A stretch of DNA of 64,000 nt from SIG714 sp964638675 (GCA_964638675.1 CAZXAU010000006.1:1-64000); one strand, 5' to 3'; positions 44,802-55,285 are shown, counted from the stretch's first letter. Numbers and translations are program-made. The notes: generated by a model from the sequence alone, not told the origin.

Positions 44802-46502
44802 ATGAAAAGAAGTATTAATTTATTTGTGCTTGTCATTACTCTTACAATTTTGCTCTCATCATGTACGGCAACTAAGCCGAACAGCACAACACCTTTTAAA
44901 ACACAAGAAATGACCGCAATACCTACAACACTTGACCAATCAACACAGACATATACACCAACCGGAACTGATACAACTCCGATTAAAACAGTTGAAACCG
45001 ACAGAGGGGTAGTTACGCTTACATTTGTATCGATCAACGACCTCCACGGTTACATATTGCAGGATGATTACGGTTATAACGGACTGTCGAATACGTCATA
45101 CCTTATCGATACAATGTCACAATATTTCGCTGACAGCGATCCTATGACGACCACAAGGGATGATATCGTACTTTTTGCAAACGGAGATATGTTTCAGGGT
45201 ACGGCAATTTCAAATAAGGGCTACGGGGCGGCAGTCCTGAATGCCATGAATGTAATGGGCTTTGACGGAATGGGAATCGGTAACCATGAATTTGACTGGG
45301 GTCTTGATACGATCCTCAGCTATTGGGACAGCGATGAGGGCAACGGAGAAGCTAAGTTCCCTCTTGTGGCATCGAATGTCGCATATAAAAATAACGGAGT
45401 ACTTGTATCAGATGCAGATGCAAATGACAACTGCGTGGCTTATACCATCGTTGAAAAAGAGGGGGTAAAGGTCGGGATCATATCATGCATCGGACCGTGC
45501 GAGAATTCAATACTGCAAACCAATGTAAAGGATTATCGGTTTGACGATGTCACACAAAGCGTAAAGAAGGCCGCAACAGAGCTTGAAAAGGCAGGTGCTG
45601 AGCTGATAAGCGTAAATATCCACTACGGAACAACAAGAGATGTAAACGATTACAGTGTCAACCGTGAGATCGCAAATCTTAAAAACGACAGCGGTGAATA
45701 TCTTATCGATGTAATATTCAACGGTCACACTCACTATAAACAGTCGGGAGTTGTAACAAGAACGGGTGCCGCTTCTGTTCCCGTAATACAGGCAGGCGCA
45801 AATAACGAGGCTGTCGGATATATTACACTCAGCTATGACACATCGGACGGCAGTGTCACATACGGCAATTACGGATACAAAAAAGTGTCCGATGTCGGAA
45901 AGAATTATGATAAGGATGTTGAAAAAGTAATTCAGGATTACTATAAGACATATATTGACGATATGAAGGTTCTTGCCGTTTCAGATGTCAGCATATCAAG
46001 CAAATACGCATTTACCGATTACACCGCAGATATTATGATAAAGGCTACAGGTGCAGATTATTCAGCATCGAATAACGGCGGACTCAGAGGAACGGGCGAT
46101 ATAAAAGCAGGAAGCAACATCACCGAAGAAACGGTATATTCGATAATTCCCTTCGATAATGAGGTATATTTTGTCACGATACAGGGAAAAGCTCTTTACG
46201 ATTTTTACGGCAAAGAACAGAGCTACTGCTATTTCGGAAAGAGTTCATCCGCACCCGAGTGGGAAAACCTGAAGGACGATTCAAATTATTACACGCTTGC
46301 AATAATCGACTATGTCTACAGCGGAAACTATTTCAAAGGAAGCGTTGCGGACTATACGCCGTATATGAAGTCGGAGATCAACACCGGTCTGGTGCTTCGC
46401 GATCTGCTCGTTAAAGACATATCGATAAACGGAGAAAAAGGCATCAGATGGTCACCTTTCAAGACTGTTCAGATAGGCAAACAGGAATTTAAAGCATCTT
46501 AA
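44802..46502 (+). CDS. Secreted 5'-nucleotidase/UshA-like lipoprotein
   Basis: A 566-residue lipoprotein: signal with lipobox LLSSC (near 20), a Thr-rich linker, then a metallophosphatase domain with INDLHGYIL, NGDMFQG, GNHEFDWG, and FNGHTHYKQ, and a C-terminal 5'-nucleotidase domain (from about 380, with NGGLRGTGDIKAG and IIPFDNEV). It would release nucleosides and phosphate outside the cell. ATG 44802 is preferred over an upstream in-frame codon. Confidence 0.92.
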   Translation: MKRSINLFVLVITLTILLSSCTATKPNSTTPFKTQEMTAIPTTLDQSTQTYTPTGTDTTPIKTVETDRGVVTLTFVSINDLHGYILQDDYGYNGLSNTSYLIDTMSQYFADSDPMTTTRDDIVLFANGDMFQGTAISNKGYGAAVLNAMNVMGFDGMGIGNHEFDWGLDTILSYWDSDEGNGEAKFPLVASNVAYKNNGVLVSDADANDNCVAYTIVEKEGVKVGIISCIGPCENSILQTNVKDYRFDDVTQSVKKAATELEKAGAELISVNIHYGTTRDVNDYSVNREIANLKNDSGEYLIDVIFNGHTHYKQSGVVTRTGAASVPVIQAGANNEAVGYITLSYDTSDGSVTYGNYGYKKVSDVGKNYDKDVEKVIQDYYKTYIDDMKVLAVSDVSISSKYAFTDYTADIMIKATGADYSASNNGGLRGTGDIKAGSNITEETVYSIIPFDNEVYFVTIQGKALYDFYGKEQSYCYFGKSSSAPEWENLKDDSNYYTLAIIDYVYSGNYFKGSVADYTPYMKSEINTGLVLRDLLVKDISINGEKGIRWSPFKTVQIGKQEFKAS

Positions 46503-46523
46503 TATGATATAATATGACAAAAG

Positions 46524-46557
46524 CTCCGCATGGCGATGAACCATACGGAGTTTTTTT
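46524..46557 (+). terminator. Terminator of the nucleotidase gene
   Basis: Stem CTCCGCATGG/CCATACGGAG with one mismatch, 7-nt loop, then seven Ts. Confidence 0.9.
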
Positions 46558-46686
46558 GCAGAGCAACAAATAATAAGACTCAAGGTATATACCGAAGCAT
46601 TTTGGAAAATTTTTTCGTGATAGCGTCAATTTATGATGTCAATAATCGATTTACCGACAGATCATAAATCGGTAAAGGAGATTAAA

Positions 46687-47478
46687 ATGTATTACGGGAA
46701 AGTTGAAATTTGCGGTGTAAACACATCAAAGCTGAAAAATCTTACAACAGATGAAAAAAACGAGTTGCTGATGAGAGCAAAGGAAGGAGACCTTGCAGCA
46801 CGTGAGGAGTTGATAAACGGAAACCTGCGGCTTGTTCTGAGTATAATCCAGAAATTTATTCCAAGATGTGAAGACCCCGATGATCTCTTCCAGGTCGGAT
46901 GTGTGGGTCTGATAAAAGCAATCGACAACTTTGACATAAGTCATGATGTTCAATTTTCGACATATGCCGTACCTATGATAATCGGCGAAGTAAGGAGATA
47001 CCTAAGAGATAATAATACCGTAAGGGTGAGCCGTTCAATGCGTGATCTCGCTTATAAGGCACTGAGTATCAGAGAATATCTCTCGTCAAGACAGCCGGGC
47101 GAACCTACTGTAGAAGAAATAACGGCAAAGCTCAATGAGACCGGCACACAATGCTGTGAAAAAGATGTCGCACAGGCATTGACCGCAATAATTGAGCCGG
47201 TATCAATTTTTGAACCGGTATATACAGCAGACAGCGGAGAGGGCATATATCTAATGGATCAGCTTTGCGATGAAGAATCACCCGATGAGATATGGACGGA
47301 AAATATTGCCCTGCGTGAAGCAATGAAAAAACTGAACCGCCGTGAGCATGACATAATCAGAAAAAGATACAGCGAAGGACAAACTCAAAGCGAAATAGCG
47401 AGCGAGATCGGAATATCTCAGGCACAGGTTTCCAGACTTGAAAAAGCCGCAATTGAAAAAATTAAAAACAATATGTGA
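46687..47478 (+). CDS. sigG: Sporulation sigma factor SigG
   Basis: A 263-residue forespore sigma factor. The start MYYGKVEICGVNTSKLKNL is the sigma-G signature. Region 2 (EDPDDLFQVGCVGLIKAIDN), region 3 and region 4 (RREHDIIRKRYSEGQTQSEI) follow. ATG 46687 has AAAGGAG six bases upstream; an earlier in-frame ATG at 46633 is unlikely. It stands alone here, without the sigE/spoIIGA neighbours seen in many Bacillota. A GTATA (46585-46589) followed 14 bases later by GGAAAA might be part of a sigma-F/G promoter, but the spacing is short. Confidence 0.95.
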   Translation: MYYGKVEICGVNTSKLKNLTTDEKNELLMRAKEGDLAAREELINGNLRLVLSIIQKFIPRCEDPDDLFQVGCVGLIKAIDNFDISHDVQFSTYAVPMIIGEVRRYLRDNNTVRVSRSMRDLAYKALSIREYLSSRQPGEPTVEEITAKLNETGTQCCEKDVAQALTAIIEPVSIFEPVYTADSGEGIYLMDQLCDEESPDEIWTENIALREAMKKLNRREHDIIRKRYSEGQTQSEIASEIGISQAQVSRLEKAAIEKIKNNM

Positions 47479-47539
47479 TACTATTTATCCGAAAACAGTC
47501 ATATATCTCAAGGCTGTAAGACATTGAATATAAAGAAAT

Positions 47540-47573
47540 TCCTCCCCTGTACTTAAGAAAGCTAAGGGGAGGA
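47540..47573 (+). terminator. Hairpin after sigG
   Basis: Stem TCCTCCCC/GGGGAGGA (47540-47547/47566-47573) with an 18-nt loop. It has no T tract. A second, weaker stem TACAG/CTGTA with T5 lies at 47596-47620. Confidence 0.7.
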
Positions 47574-47652
47574 TATAGTGTAAATAAAGTCAGTATACAG
47601 TCATTGCGGCTGTACTTTTTCTTTTTGCCGTATAAAAAGATATATTTTAATT

Positions 47653-50439
47653 TTATTCAACGCTCTTGAGCGAGTCTGTCATACTTACGCCCTTCACCTT
47701 TTTCACAAGCAGGGCGTTTGTCAGAATCGCAAATAAAAACGTCAGAGCGAATGAGATCAGACAGCTTTGCAGCGTTATTTTTGCGTAGAAATTCACTATA
47801 TCAATATTGATCTTCTCAACTACAAATGCATTCAGCAGGAAGCCGAAGGGTAATCCGCAAAATATTCCGATTATACTCTGAATGATCGATTCACGGAAAA
47901 TGTATGTGTATGTTTCAATGTCAGAGAATCCTATGACCTTGAGCGTCGCCAATTCACGTGAGCGTTCGATAATATTAAGATTTGTCAGATTATAAATTAC
48001 AATGAAAGCAAGTGCGGCGGCACAGACTGTAAGAAGGAGCACGATCAGATTAAGACTCGAAAGCATGTCGGATATATTGCGACGTACATTCTCATTTATC
48101 TGCACACTTATAACATTGCCGTCACTCATAAGAACTTTGGCAAGCTTATCCAAATCTGTTCCCTTCTTCGCCGTGACACAAAGTTTATTGAAGGTCAAGT
48201 TATCGCCTGTTATTTCTTCAAGAGAATCGACCGACACAAATATATAATCAAAAACATGGTTATCGCAGACATCCGAAACAGTAAATGAATACTCACGCAT
48301 AGATGAATCAATTCCCTTCACGGTATCGCCCTTTTCAAGACCGAATTTATCGGCAAGTCCCGATGTTATGACAGCCTTATCCCTTCCCGGCAGCTCTATC
48401 TTTCTCTTTCCGTTTTTCAAGTTAATAAAGGAAGAAATATCATCTTCCGAAAAGCAGTTGAGATAAACTGTTGCAAGGTTATCTTCACCTTGGAGCGCAA
48501 GAGAAATATCGCAGACACCGGCAGCTGAGTCAACTTCATCTGGTAGATTTTTCAGAACGTCAGACAGATCGTTTTTTTCTATAGGATCGCGAAGTGAAAT
48601 ATAATAGTCATAAGTTATGATATTTCCAAACTGTTCATCCGCAATATCGTATATTGAATCCTTTATGCCGAAGCCGGTCAAAAGCAGTGCCGTACACCCT
48701 GCAATGCCCAAAATCATCATAAAGAATCTGCTCTTATACCTCAATGTATTACGAACAGAAATTTTTGATGTAAAACCGAGTTTTGAGAAGATCGAAAGTC
48801 CTTCTATCACTGATTTTTTGCCTTTACTGTCAGCTTTCGGACGGATAAGCTCTGAAGGTTGCAAATTTATTATTTTTGATACAGATACAACGGCTACACC
48901 GACAGAACATATCAAAGAGACTATAAGCGATATCAGCAGAAGCAGCGGACTGAATAAGAATTCAATATCGGTGAATCCGTACATGATGTCGTATACGCCC
49001 CATATCGCCTTGGGAATGAAATATATCCCGAGCATATAGCCTGAAAAGCATCCTGTAACCGATGCAATTCCCGAATAAATAATATATATCGAGCGAATAG
49101 CACTTTTACTGTAGCCAATTGCCTTGAGCGTACCGATCTGTCCTCTGTCCTCATATACCATTCTTGACATTGTGGTGTTGCAGACAAGTGCGGCTACAAG
49201 AAAGAAAAATATTGGAAAAACACTTGAAATTCCTTCGACTATAGATGTATCGTTTTTAAATGATACATACCCTGCATTTTCGTTTCTCGTCAGTGCATAT
49301 ATCTCGGGCTTCTCAATTGAAGCAATCTTCTCCTTGCCCTCAAGTATCTGCTTTTCTGCTTCTTCGAGCTTGATTTTCGATTCACTCAGCGCTTTTTCCG
49401 CATATGAAATAATATCGTCAATTGATATCATACCGTCGGGATCAATTAAATATATCTGATCGATCATCCCGATAAGCATATCTGCATTTTCTGGAGTGAT
49501 CAGGTTTAAAGATCTGAGCCGTTCAACAATTGAATACATATCGTCGGTTGATATAACACCGCCTATAAACGGCAGATCAGATACCCTGCGAAGAAGTGAA
49601 ACGATACCTTCAATACTGTCATACCTGTCTTTTCCCTCATTATACTCTTTTTCGGCAAGTTCGATCTTTTCGGTATACTCAGATATGATATTCAGATATC
49701 TGTCATTAAGAAGACTCTCGGCATCGGAAATAAGTGTGTTTTTGCTTTTATCGATCAAAGCATTGTATTCATCTGAATAAATAAAACTGTTGTTGTCAAG
49801 CTTAAGATAACAGGATGTGTAATATTCACTTGTAAATGCATCCGGAGTTATGTATGCAAAGGCTGAAATTTTTCCCGTTCCTATCTTTGAAGAGCCACGG
49901 GTGTAGTTCAGATATTCGGGCGATGATACAGTGCCGACAATAGTAAAAGTGCCGTTTAAAAGGCTTTCAAACACATCATCGCTGTTATCGTCGCTCAATA
50001 CGATCTTCCTGCCGATATCAGACTGTGAATAATACCTTGAATCGAGAACGATCTCGCTATCGTTTTTGGGAAGACGGCCGCTGACCACTGACAGTTTGTT
50101 TATACGGTCTGACAATGAAGCAAAATGTATAACAATATCGCTCGCACTGCCATTTTTCACAAGTGCATCAATGTCATATGAACCGACTGCCCGATCTATT
50201 CCCTTAGTTTTTTTCAGAGAATTCACCTCATCTTCGGTGAACCCGTAGGTCGATATCAGCCTTAAATCGTACATTGAAAGGTCTGTTATATAATCGTTCC
50301 CTGTTATAAGCATTGCCCTTTGTGTAATACGAAGACCGGAAAAGAAACCGACACCAAGGGCTATTATTGCAAAAACAGCAATGAATCTGCCGAAGGATTT
50401 TTTTATTGCTCTGAAGCTCAGCTTAATAATCTCGTTCAT
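47653..50439 (-). CDS. FtsX-like ABC permease
   Basis: A 928-residue permease: helix 1 (about 18-38) with GRFIAVFAIIALGVGFFSGL, a large external domain with coiled coil (about 230-400), an FtsX core of three helices (about 415-540), a second external region and a last three-helix FtsX set (about 800-910). This is the double-FtsX plan of macrolide/lipoprotein-type exporters. ATG 50439 lies four bases after the ATPase stop. The substrate is unknown. Confidence 0.9.
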   Translation of the reverse strand: MNEIIKLSFRAIKKSFGRFIAVFAIIALGVGFFSGLRITQRAMLITGNDYITDLSMYDLRLISTYGFTEDEVNSLKKTKGIDRAVGSYDIDALVKNGSASDIVIHFASLSDRINKLSVVSGRLPKNDSEIVLDSRYYSQSDIGRKIVLSDDNSDDVFESLLNGTFTIVGTVSSPEYLNYTRGSSKIGTGKISAFAYITPDAFTSEYYTSCYLKLDNNSFIYSDEYNALIDKSKNTLISDAESLLNDRYLNIISEYTEKIELAEKEYNEGKDRYDSIEGIVSLLRRVSDLPFIGGVISTDDMYSIVERLRSLNLITPENADMLIGMIDQIYLIDPDGMISIDDIISYAEKALSESKIKLEEAEKQILEGKEKIASIEKPEIYALTRNENAGYVSFKNDTSIVEGISSVFPIFFFLVAALVCNTTMSRMVYEDRGQIGTLKAIGYSKSAIRSIYIIYSGIASVTGCFSGYMLGIYFIPKAIWGVYDIMYGFTDIEFLFSPLLLLISLIVSLICSVGVAVVSVSKIINLQPSELIRPKADSKGKKSVIEGLSIFSKLGFTSKISVRNTLRYKSRFFMMILGIAGCTALLLTGFGIKDSIYDIADEQFGNIITYDYYISLRDPIEKNDLSDVLKNLPDEVDSAAGVCDISLALQGEDNLATVYLNCFSEDDISSFINLKNGKRKIELPGRDKAVITSGLADKFGLEKGDTVKGIDSSMREYSFTVSDVCDNHVFDYIFVSVDSLEEITGDNLTFNKLCVTAKKGTDLDKLAKVLMSDGNVISVQINENVRRNISDMLSSLNLIVLLLTVCAAALAFIVIYNLTNLNIIERSRELATLKVIGFSDIETYTYIFRESIIQSIIGIFCGLPFGFLLNAFVVEKINIDIVNFYAKITLQSCLISFALTFLFAILTNALLVKKVKGVSMTDSLKSVE

Positions 50440-50443
50440 ATCT

Positions 50444-51145
50444 TTACCAGACAAGCTCCTCAGCAGTAAGCGGATCTTCGTTCGTGACAACAGACAGAAC
50501 GCTTCCGCTGTTTATATGTATAACCCTGTCAGCCATTTTGGTGATCTCGCTGTTGTGGGTGATGATCACGACCGTCATGCCGTATATTCGGCTCATTTCA
50601 TGGAGCAGTGCAAGCACCGAACGTCCGGTTGCATCGTCAAGCGCTCCCGTAGGTTCATCACAAAGAAGCAATTTCGGATTTTTGACAATGGCTCTTGCTA
50701 TTGCCACACGCTGTTGTTCTCCGCCCGAAAGCTCAAACGGAAAGTTGTTCAGCCTGTCTCCAAGTCCAACCCTTATGAGCGTTTCCTCAGCGCTTAATGG
50801 ATTCAGTGCAATTTTTGATGCGATTTGAACATTTTCAAGAGCGGTAAGATTCTGCAAAAGATTGTAAAACTGAAAAACGAAGCCGACATCGTGACGGCGG
50901 AATTTAACAAGCTGTTTCTGATTGTAGGATGTTATACACTCACCGTCAAGATAAAACTGTCCTCCGCTTGCACAGTCCATTCCGCCAAGCAGATTCAGAA
51001 GTGTGGTCTTCCCTGCACCGCTCGGCCCGACGATCACACAAATTTCTCCTTGTTCGATATCAAAATCAGCATTTTTCAGTGCCAACGTTCTGATCTTTCC
51101 GGAGTTATAATACTTACTTAAATTCTTCACTTCTACATAACTCAT
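50444..51145 (-). CDS. ABC ATPase partner of the FtsX permease
   Basis: A 233-residue LolD/MacB-like ATPase with GPSGAGKTTLLN (Walker A), LSGGEQQRVAIARAI (signature), LLCDEPTGALD (Walker B) and the H-loop IITHN. It powers the permease directly downstream. Confidence 0.93.
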   Translation of the reverse strand: MSYVEVKNLSKYYNSGKIRTLALKNADFDIEQGEICVIVGPSGAGKTTLLNLLGGMDCASGGQFYLDGECITSYNQKQLVKFRRHDVGFVFQFYNLLQNLTALENVQIASKIALNPLSAEETLIRVGLGDRLNNFPFELSGGEQQRVAIARAIVKNPKLLLCDEPTGALDDATGRSVLALLHEMSRIYGMTVVIITHNSEITKMADRVIHINSGSVLSVVTNEDPLTAEELVW

Positions 51146-51164
51146 ATTATATTTTCCGTTTGTT

Positions 51165-51965
51165 TTAATTTTTTATATAGTGGAGTATTTCAAATGAGAT
51201 TCGTGTTGTAATCTCATCCTGTTTTTCAATTCTTTCAAGTCCGGTTTTGGGTGTTCTGTAATAATAGGGTGTCATTTTCCATAAAGTCATTGCCTGCTGA
51301 TTTGTAAGTGTGACTTCATAATCAACGCATCGCCGTGATGAAAAATCAAAAAATGTCTCATCGTATGGCTTTACATTATTTTCATAGGGAGTATCATACA
51401 CAAGTTTTTTCAGTTCATAAAGATGATATTTCCCGGGAATAACCGAAAAATAATGACCGCCTTTTTTAAGGACTCTTGCAAATTCACTGCCTGCAAACGG
51501 AGAAAATACATTTGTCAGCATATCCACGCTTTCATTGGCAACAGGCAGGTCATACACACTTGACGCAATAAGCTTTATTCTACCCGATCTGCCGTGTGCA
51601 TATTGAAGAGCCTTTGTCGATATGTCAACGCCGTATACATCGTCAATAAAAGGAAGCTGCGATATCTTTTCACAGTAATATCCTTCGCCGCATCCGCTGT
51701 CAAGATAGCATATTCCCGATCTATCATTATATTGCTCTGCGATAAAATCGCAAAGGGCATCACGCAAAGGGCTGTAAACGCCACTTGAGAGAAAGTCATT
51801 TCTCGATCTTACCATTTCACAGTTATCACCGTGACTGTGTGATGACGGCGGAAGGAGATTGACATATCCGTGTCGTGAAATATCATAGCTGTGAGAATTC
51901 TCACAAAAGTATCTTTTACCGTCCGAAAAAAAACGCAAACGGCATTTTGGGCAAATTATTATCAT
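51165..51965 (-). CDS. rlmA: 23S rRNA (guanine-N1)-methyltransferase RlmA
   Basis: A 266-residue SAM-dependent enzyme that methylates a guanine of 23S rRNA helix 35. N-terminal zinc site CPKCRLRF...CENSHSYD, then HGYVNLLPP, and the SAM motif YLDSGCGEGYYCEK (near 90) with FSPFAGSEFARVL. It lies 20 bases after the ABC ATPase start region on the same strand. Confidence 0.92.
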   Translation of the reverse strand: MIIICPKCRLRFFSDGKRYFCENSHSYDISRHGYVNLLPPSSHSHGDNCEMVRSRNDFLSSGVYSPLRDALCDFIAEQYNDRSGICYLDSGCGEGYYCEKISQLPFIDDVYGVDISTKALQYAHGRSGRIKLIASSVYDLPVANESVDMLTNVFSPFAGSEFARVLKKGGHYFSVIPGKYHLYELKKLVYDTPYENNVKPYDETFFDFSSRRCVDYEVTLTNQQAMTLWKMTPYYYRTPKTGLERIEKQDEITTRISFEILHYIKN

Positions 51966-51967
51966 GT

Positions 51968-53179
51968 TTAATTCGTATCCGCTGAATCTGCTGAATCTGC
52001 TGAATCTGTTGTTTTTTTCTGAACTTCATCCGATTGCGAAGCGTCTGTCGACCTGCTTTCCCTCGCAAGCTTGCTCTTTATAGCATCGGCAGCGACCTCT
52101 AAGCCGTTTGACGCTCTTTTGACAATAAATGACCGGACAATACCCAAAAGCATTAATCTTTCGCTTCTGGATGATTCCTTGTATATTTTATTTAACTGCG
52201 GCTTCTTATCACCTACAGCCTCGGTCAGTGTTTTAGCACCCGATGATGAGAGGAATTTAAAGAGCGAATCTATAAGCAGCCTTCTCTCTTCGATTGACAT
52301 TTCACTTATCCATGCATTGAATGATTTTTTGTATGCAATTGCATCACGTGAAAGTGTGTCGGATGTCAGGCACTTTCCTTCAAGCTGCCATGAAAAAATA
52401 TCATGCTGAAGTGCACCTATATTGGTACTGTGTACTATTTTCAGTGAATCATTATCCTGTTCAAATATAGTTCCGACAACAGAGCCCTGCGGAATTATGG
52501 TTGTAACCTTTGACTTTATCTTCAAATATTCCTCATCGGTAAAAAAATCTTCCGAGAATCCCGGACCGTCATTATTAAAAACACGCTCGATCCGCTCTTT
52601 CGTCGAATCGCAGGAATTTTTCGCCGAATAAATTGAAAGATTCCCGCCTTTACTATGACCGCATATTATAATTCTGCCTTCAAATTCATTTGCAGTCGAT
52701 TCGACAAATTCAAGTGCGAGCCGTTGTGCCGGAATGTTTGGAAAAAGTGCAAGATTAGCGTCTTCCTTCCAACCGACTATTGTATCATCTGTTCCTCTGA
52801 ATGAGATCACTATCCTGTCGCCAGGTAGCATAACTGCAAGCGCGGCAAACTGAAGATCTGTCTCGCCGTTGTCAACTATAACATCAGAGTATTTGCAAAG
52901 CCGCAAGCTTCCGAACCGCTCCGTCAATGCGATTTCCTTTGCAAGCTTGTTTATCGTATCGGGAACGAGTGTTCCGAGTTTTGTGTCCTCATCGGTCTTA
53001 CCCTTATAGTATTGATTGACTGCGTCCGAAAGCTGAATACTCTCTCCTGAAGGCGGCATTATTCCTGCGAAATCAAGGAAACAGAACTGAGTAAATATCA
53101 TGTTATCTATCTCGTTGAAGGGATCAGCCGAAAAAGACAGATCGCCACGCCATTTGATATAGTCAAAAATCGTTGACAT
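51968..53179 (-). CDS. Mbeg1-like (DUF2974) hydrolase
   Basis: A 403-residue alpha/beta hydrolase with the DUF2974 start (FDYIKWRGDLSFSADPFNEI), ISFRGTDDTIVGWKED and the nucleophile GHSKGGNLSIY (near 170). The C terminus from about 250 is helical and ends in a short ADS repeat. The substrate is unknown. It shares only the elbow with the small hydrolase at 363-1031. Confidence 0.88.
   Translation of the reverse strand: MSTIFDYIKWRGDLSFSADPFNEIDNMIFTQFCFLDFAGIMPPSGESIQLSDAVNQYYKGKTDEDTKLGTLVPDTINKLAKEIALTERFGSLRLCKYSDVIVDNGETDLQFAALAVMLPGDRIVISFRGTDDTIVGWKEDANLALFPNIPAQRLALEFVESTANEFEGRIIICGHSKGGNLSIYSAKNSCDSTKERIERVFNNDGPGFSEDFFTDEEYLKIKSKVTTIIPQGSVVGTIFEQDNDSLKIVHSTNIGALQHDIFSWQLEGKCLTSDTLSRDAIAYKKSFNAWISEMSIEERRLLIDSLFKFLSSSGAKTLTEAVGDKKPQLNKIYKESSRSERLMLLGIVRSFIVKRASNGLEVAADAIKSKLARESRSTDASQSDEVQKKTTDSADSADSADTN
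51972..52011. repeat. 9-bp tandem repeat within the Mbeg1-like gene
   Basis: About four imperfect copies of CTGAATCTG read in frame as repeated Asp-Ser-Ala at the very C terminus. Slippage could change its length. Confidence 0.75.
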
Positions 53180-53203
53180 TTTTCCCTCTTGTTATTTTTC
53201 TTA

Positions 53204-54217
53204 TTATTTTGTCGGCTTCAATTTGTCATCCGATCTGCAAAATCTCTTTTTGAGCGAATCGACAATATAGCTTCCGAATTCTGCGACAAGTATACCCATA
53301 AACAGTAATATACATGCTCCGATCTGCTTAGCAGTCATGCTCTCTGCAAGAAAGATGGCACCCGATATCGCCGCTACAACGCTCTCAAAGCACATAACGA
53401 TCGATGCAACCGCCGGGTGAAGCTGTTTTTGTGAATATATCTGTGCCGTAAAAGCAACCGCCGATGAGAATATGCCGAGATAAATAATCGAAAAGAGTCC
53501 TCCACCAAGATCAAGCGGCTGATTCCCCTCTGTTATGATTGCAGGAATCACAAGCACAAGTGCCGCTGTCAGAAATTGATAGAACGACAACTCGATAGGG
53601 TCGATATTCTTCCCCATTATGTCGATTACGATTATATGAACCGCATACATAAATCCGCATAAGATGAGCATAATATCGCCGAGACTGACATCTGATGATC
53701 CGCTCACACATAAAAGATACATTCCTATGACAGCCAATACCGAACCGCATATTATATTTGCCGACAGCTTTCTCTTGAAGAAGACTCCAAGGATCGGAAC
53801 AAATATAATATACAGTGCTGTAAGAAAACCGGCTTTCCCGGTTGCATCGGTTTGCATTACCACCGAATTATAGTATATGCCGGCTTGCTGAAGTGCACTT
53901 GCAAAAGATATTGCAATTCCGCAGGCAACCCCTGCAATAAGCCTTTTTGACAGCTTGACAGTTGGTTTATTATCTGTTACTTCGGGTTCTGTAATGCCTG
54001 TGACAGCATTTTTTTTCCTTTTTGAGTTTATCAGCTTTTTTAGTGCAAGTACACTGCCGAGTGCCATTGCACCCACGATCGACCTTGCAACAACAAATGT
54101 AAGAGGGCCTATATATTTAGTACTGTCAGTTTGTGCCGCAAATGAGGTTCCCCACAAAAGTGTTGCAAGGATGAGTGAGAGTAATGCTGAAATTTGTTTG
54201 TTTGAGGGTTTTGCCAT
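53204..54217 (-). CDS. DMT/EamA family transporter
   Basis: A 337-residue protein with ten helices and two EamA units, e.g. SLILATLLWGTSFAAQTDS and IYLGIFSSAVAFTAQIYSQK. A basic insert (about 60-85) separates helices 2 and 3. It probably exports small metabolites. The ribosome binding site is weak. Confidence 0.88.
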   Translation of the reverse strand: MAKPSNKQISALLSLILATLLWGTSFAAQTDSTKYIGPLTFVVARSIVGAMALGSVLALKKLINSKRKKNAVTGITEPEVTDNKPTVKLSKRLIAGVACGIAISFASALQQAGIYYNSVVMQTDATGKAGFLTALYIIFVPILGVFFKRKLSANIICGSVLAVIGMYLLCVSGSSDVSLGDIMLILCGFMYAVHIIVIDIMGKNIDPIELSFYQFLTAALVLVIPAIITEGNQPLDLGGGLFSIIYLGIFSSAVAFTAQIYSQKQLHPAVASIVMCFESVVAAISGAIFLAESMTAKQIGACILLFMGILVAEFGSYIVDSLKKRFCRSDDKLKPTK

Positions 54218-54256
54218 AAATATTCTCTGTGTACTTAAATAATTAAATATCGTTTA

Positions 54257-55285
54257 TTAATTGTTGTGACCCATTACCATTACTTCGGTAAAGCCTGCCC
54301 AGCCTTGCGAATTTGTTTTATCTGTAACGAATCCGGTAATTGTAATTGAACTTGTAGTCTTTCCGCCGAGTTCAAATGTCTGGGCATCAGCCGTCTTTAC
54401 AGGATTGACCTTTATTGAGCTTCCGTCCGAGAATACTACAGTATATTCTGAAAAATAAGCATCGTGCGAACTACCCGTAGCCGAGAAATCGGCTCTTATA
54501 TATGTTATGAGCTGATCTACAGTTACTTCTCTTCCGAAATCGATCATGAAGGTATCTGTTGGATTGACAGTTGAATTGGGACCCCATGACTGATAAGGAT
54601 ATGTTCCGTGAGCTTTATTTGATTTAAAGCCGTCTATTGCACAATGTGCTCCGAATTCGGTCGTATTGTAATTGTTATTTGAGTATGCATGCGGATAAAC
54701 ACTTGCAGTCTTTGTTTTAGTGTCATAAGGATTGAGTGCAAGATTTATCGTTGCGGTCAGTTCTTCCTCAGACGGATAGCGTGCAGATATGTCAACCAGA
54801 ATTGAGGAGGGCCAATATGATTTGAAATCGCTCGGAACAGTGAGCGTATAGCTGTCACCCGGCACATAAATGAGGGCTTCTTCAAAACTGCTTGAAAGTT
54901 TGAAGAAGATATAATGTCTGTCCTGTCCAAGCTGTACAGTTATCTTATCACCAGCACCTATAACGCCTGTAGAAGCATGTGTTACTTTACCGCTATCCGA
55001 CGTTTTTTCTTTTGAATTTTTGCTGTTTGCTTTGCAGACATAAGAAAGAGAGATCGTGTTATCAAGCGTATCAACCGGTGTTGTCGGCGCGGGTTCCGGT
55101 ATTGTCGTAATTGCCGTTGTAGGTAACGAGGTCTGAGATGAGGGGATCGTGCTCGGCTGAGCTCCACTTGTTACGGGTGATGACGAAGTTGCAGGAGTTT
55201 GCGTTTTGGTTTGTGATACCGGATCACATGATACAAAAGCCATAACCAGAACTAAAATAGCGAGAATTGTGATGATTTTTTTCAT
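54257..55285 (-). CDS. Lipoprotein with discoidin-like (F5/8 type C) domain
   Basis: A 342-residue lipoprotein: lipobox VMAFVSC (Cys near 20), a Thr/Ser/Pro linker (about 25-75), an unknown beta domain, then a C-terminal F5/8-like domain: WGPNSTVNPTDTFMIDFGRE, YIRADFSATGSSHDAYF and ITGFVTDKTN. Such domains bind carbohydrate. It lies next to a DMT transporter but has its own ribosome binding site. Confidence 0.8.
   Translation of the reverse strand: MKKIITILAILVLVMAFVSCDPVSQTKTQTPATSSSPVTSGAQPSTIPSSQTSLPTTAITTIPEPAPTTPVDTLDNTISLSYVCKANSKNSKEKTSDSGKVTHASTGVIGAGDKITVQLGQDRHYIFFKLSSSFEEALIYVPGDSYTLTVPSDFKSYWPSSILVDISARYPSEEELTATINLALNPYDTKTKTASVYPHAYSNNNYNTTEFGAHCAIDGFKSNKAHGTYPYQSWGPNSTVNPTDTFMIDFGREVTVDQLITYIRADFSATGSSHDAYFSEYTVVFSDGSSIKVNPVKTADAQTFELGGKTTSSITITGFVTDKTNSQGWAGFTEVMVMGHNN

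Noticed and set aside
51972..52011. CRISPR-like short repeats
   Set aside because: The units are contiguous 9-mers in a coding frame without spacers.
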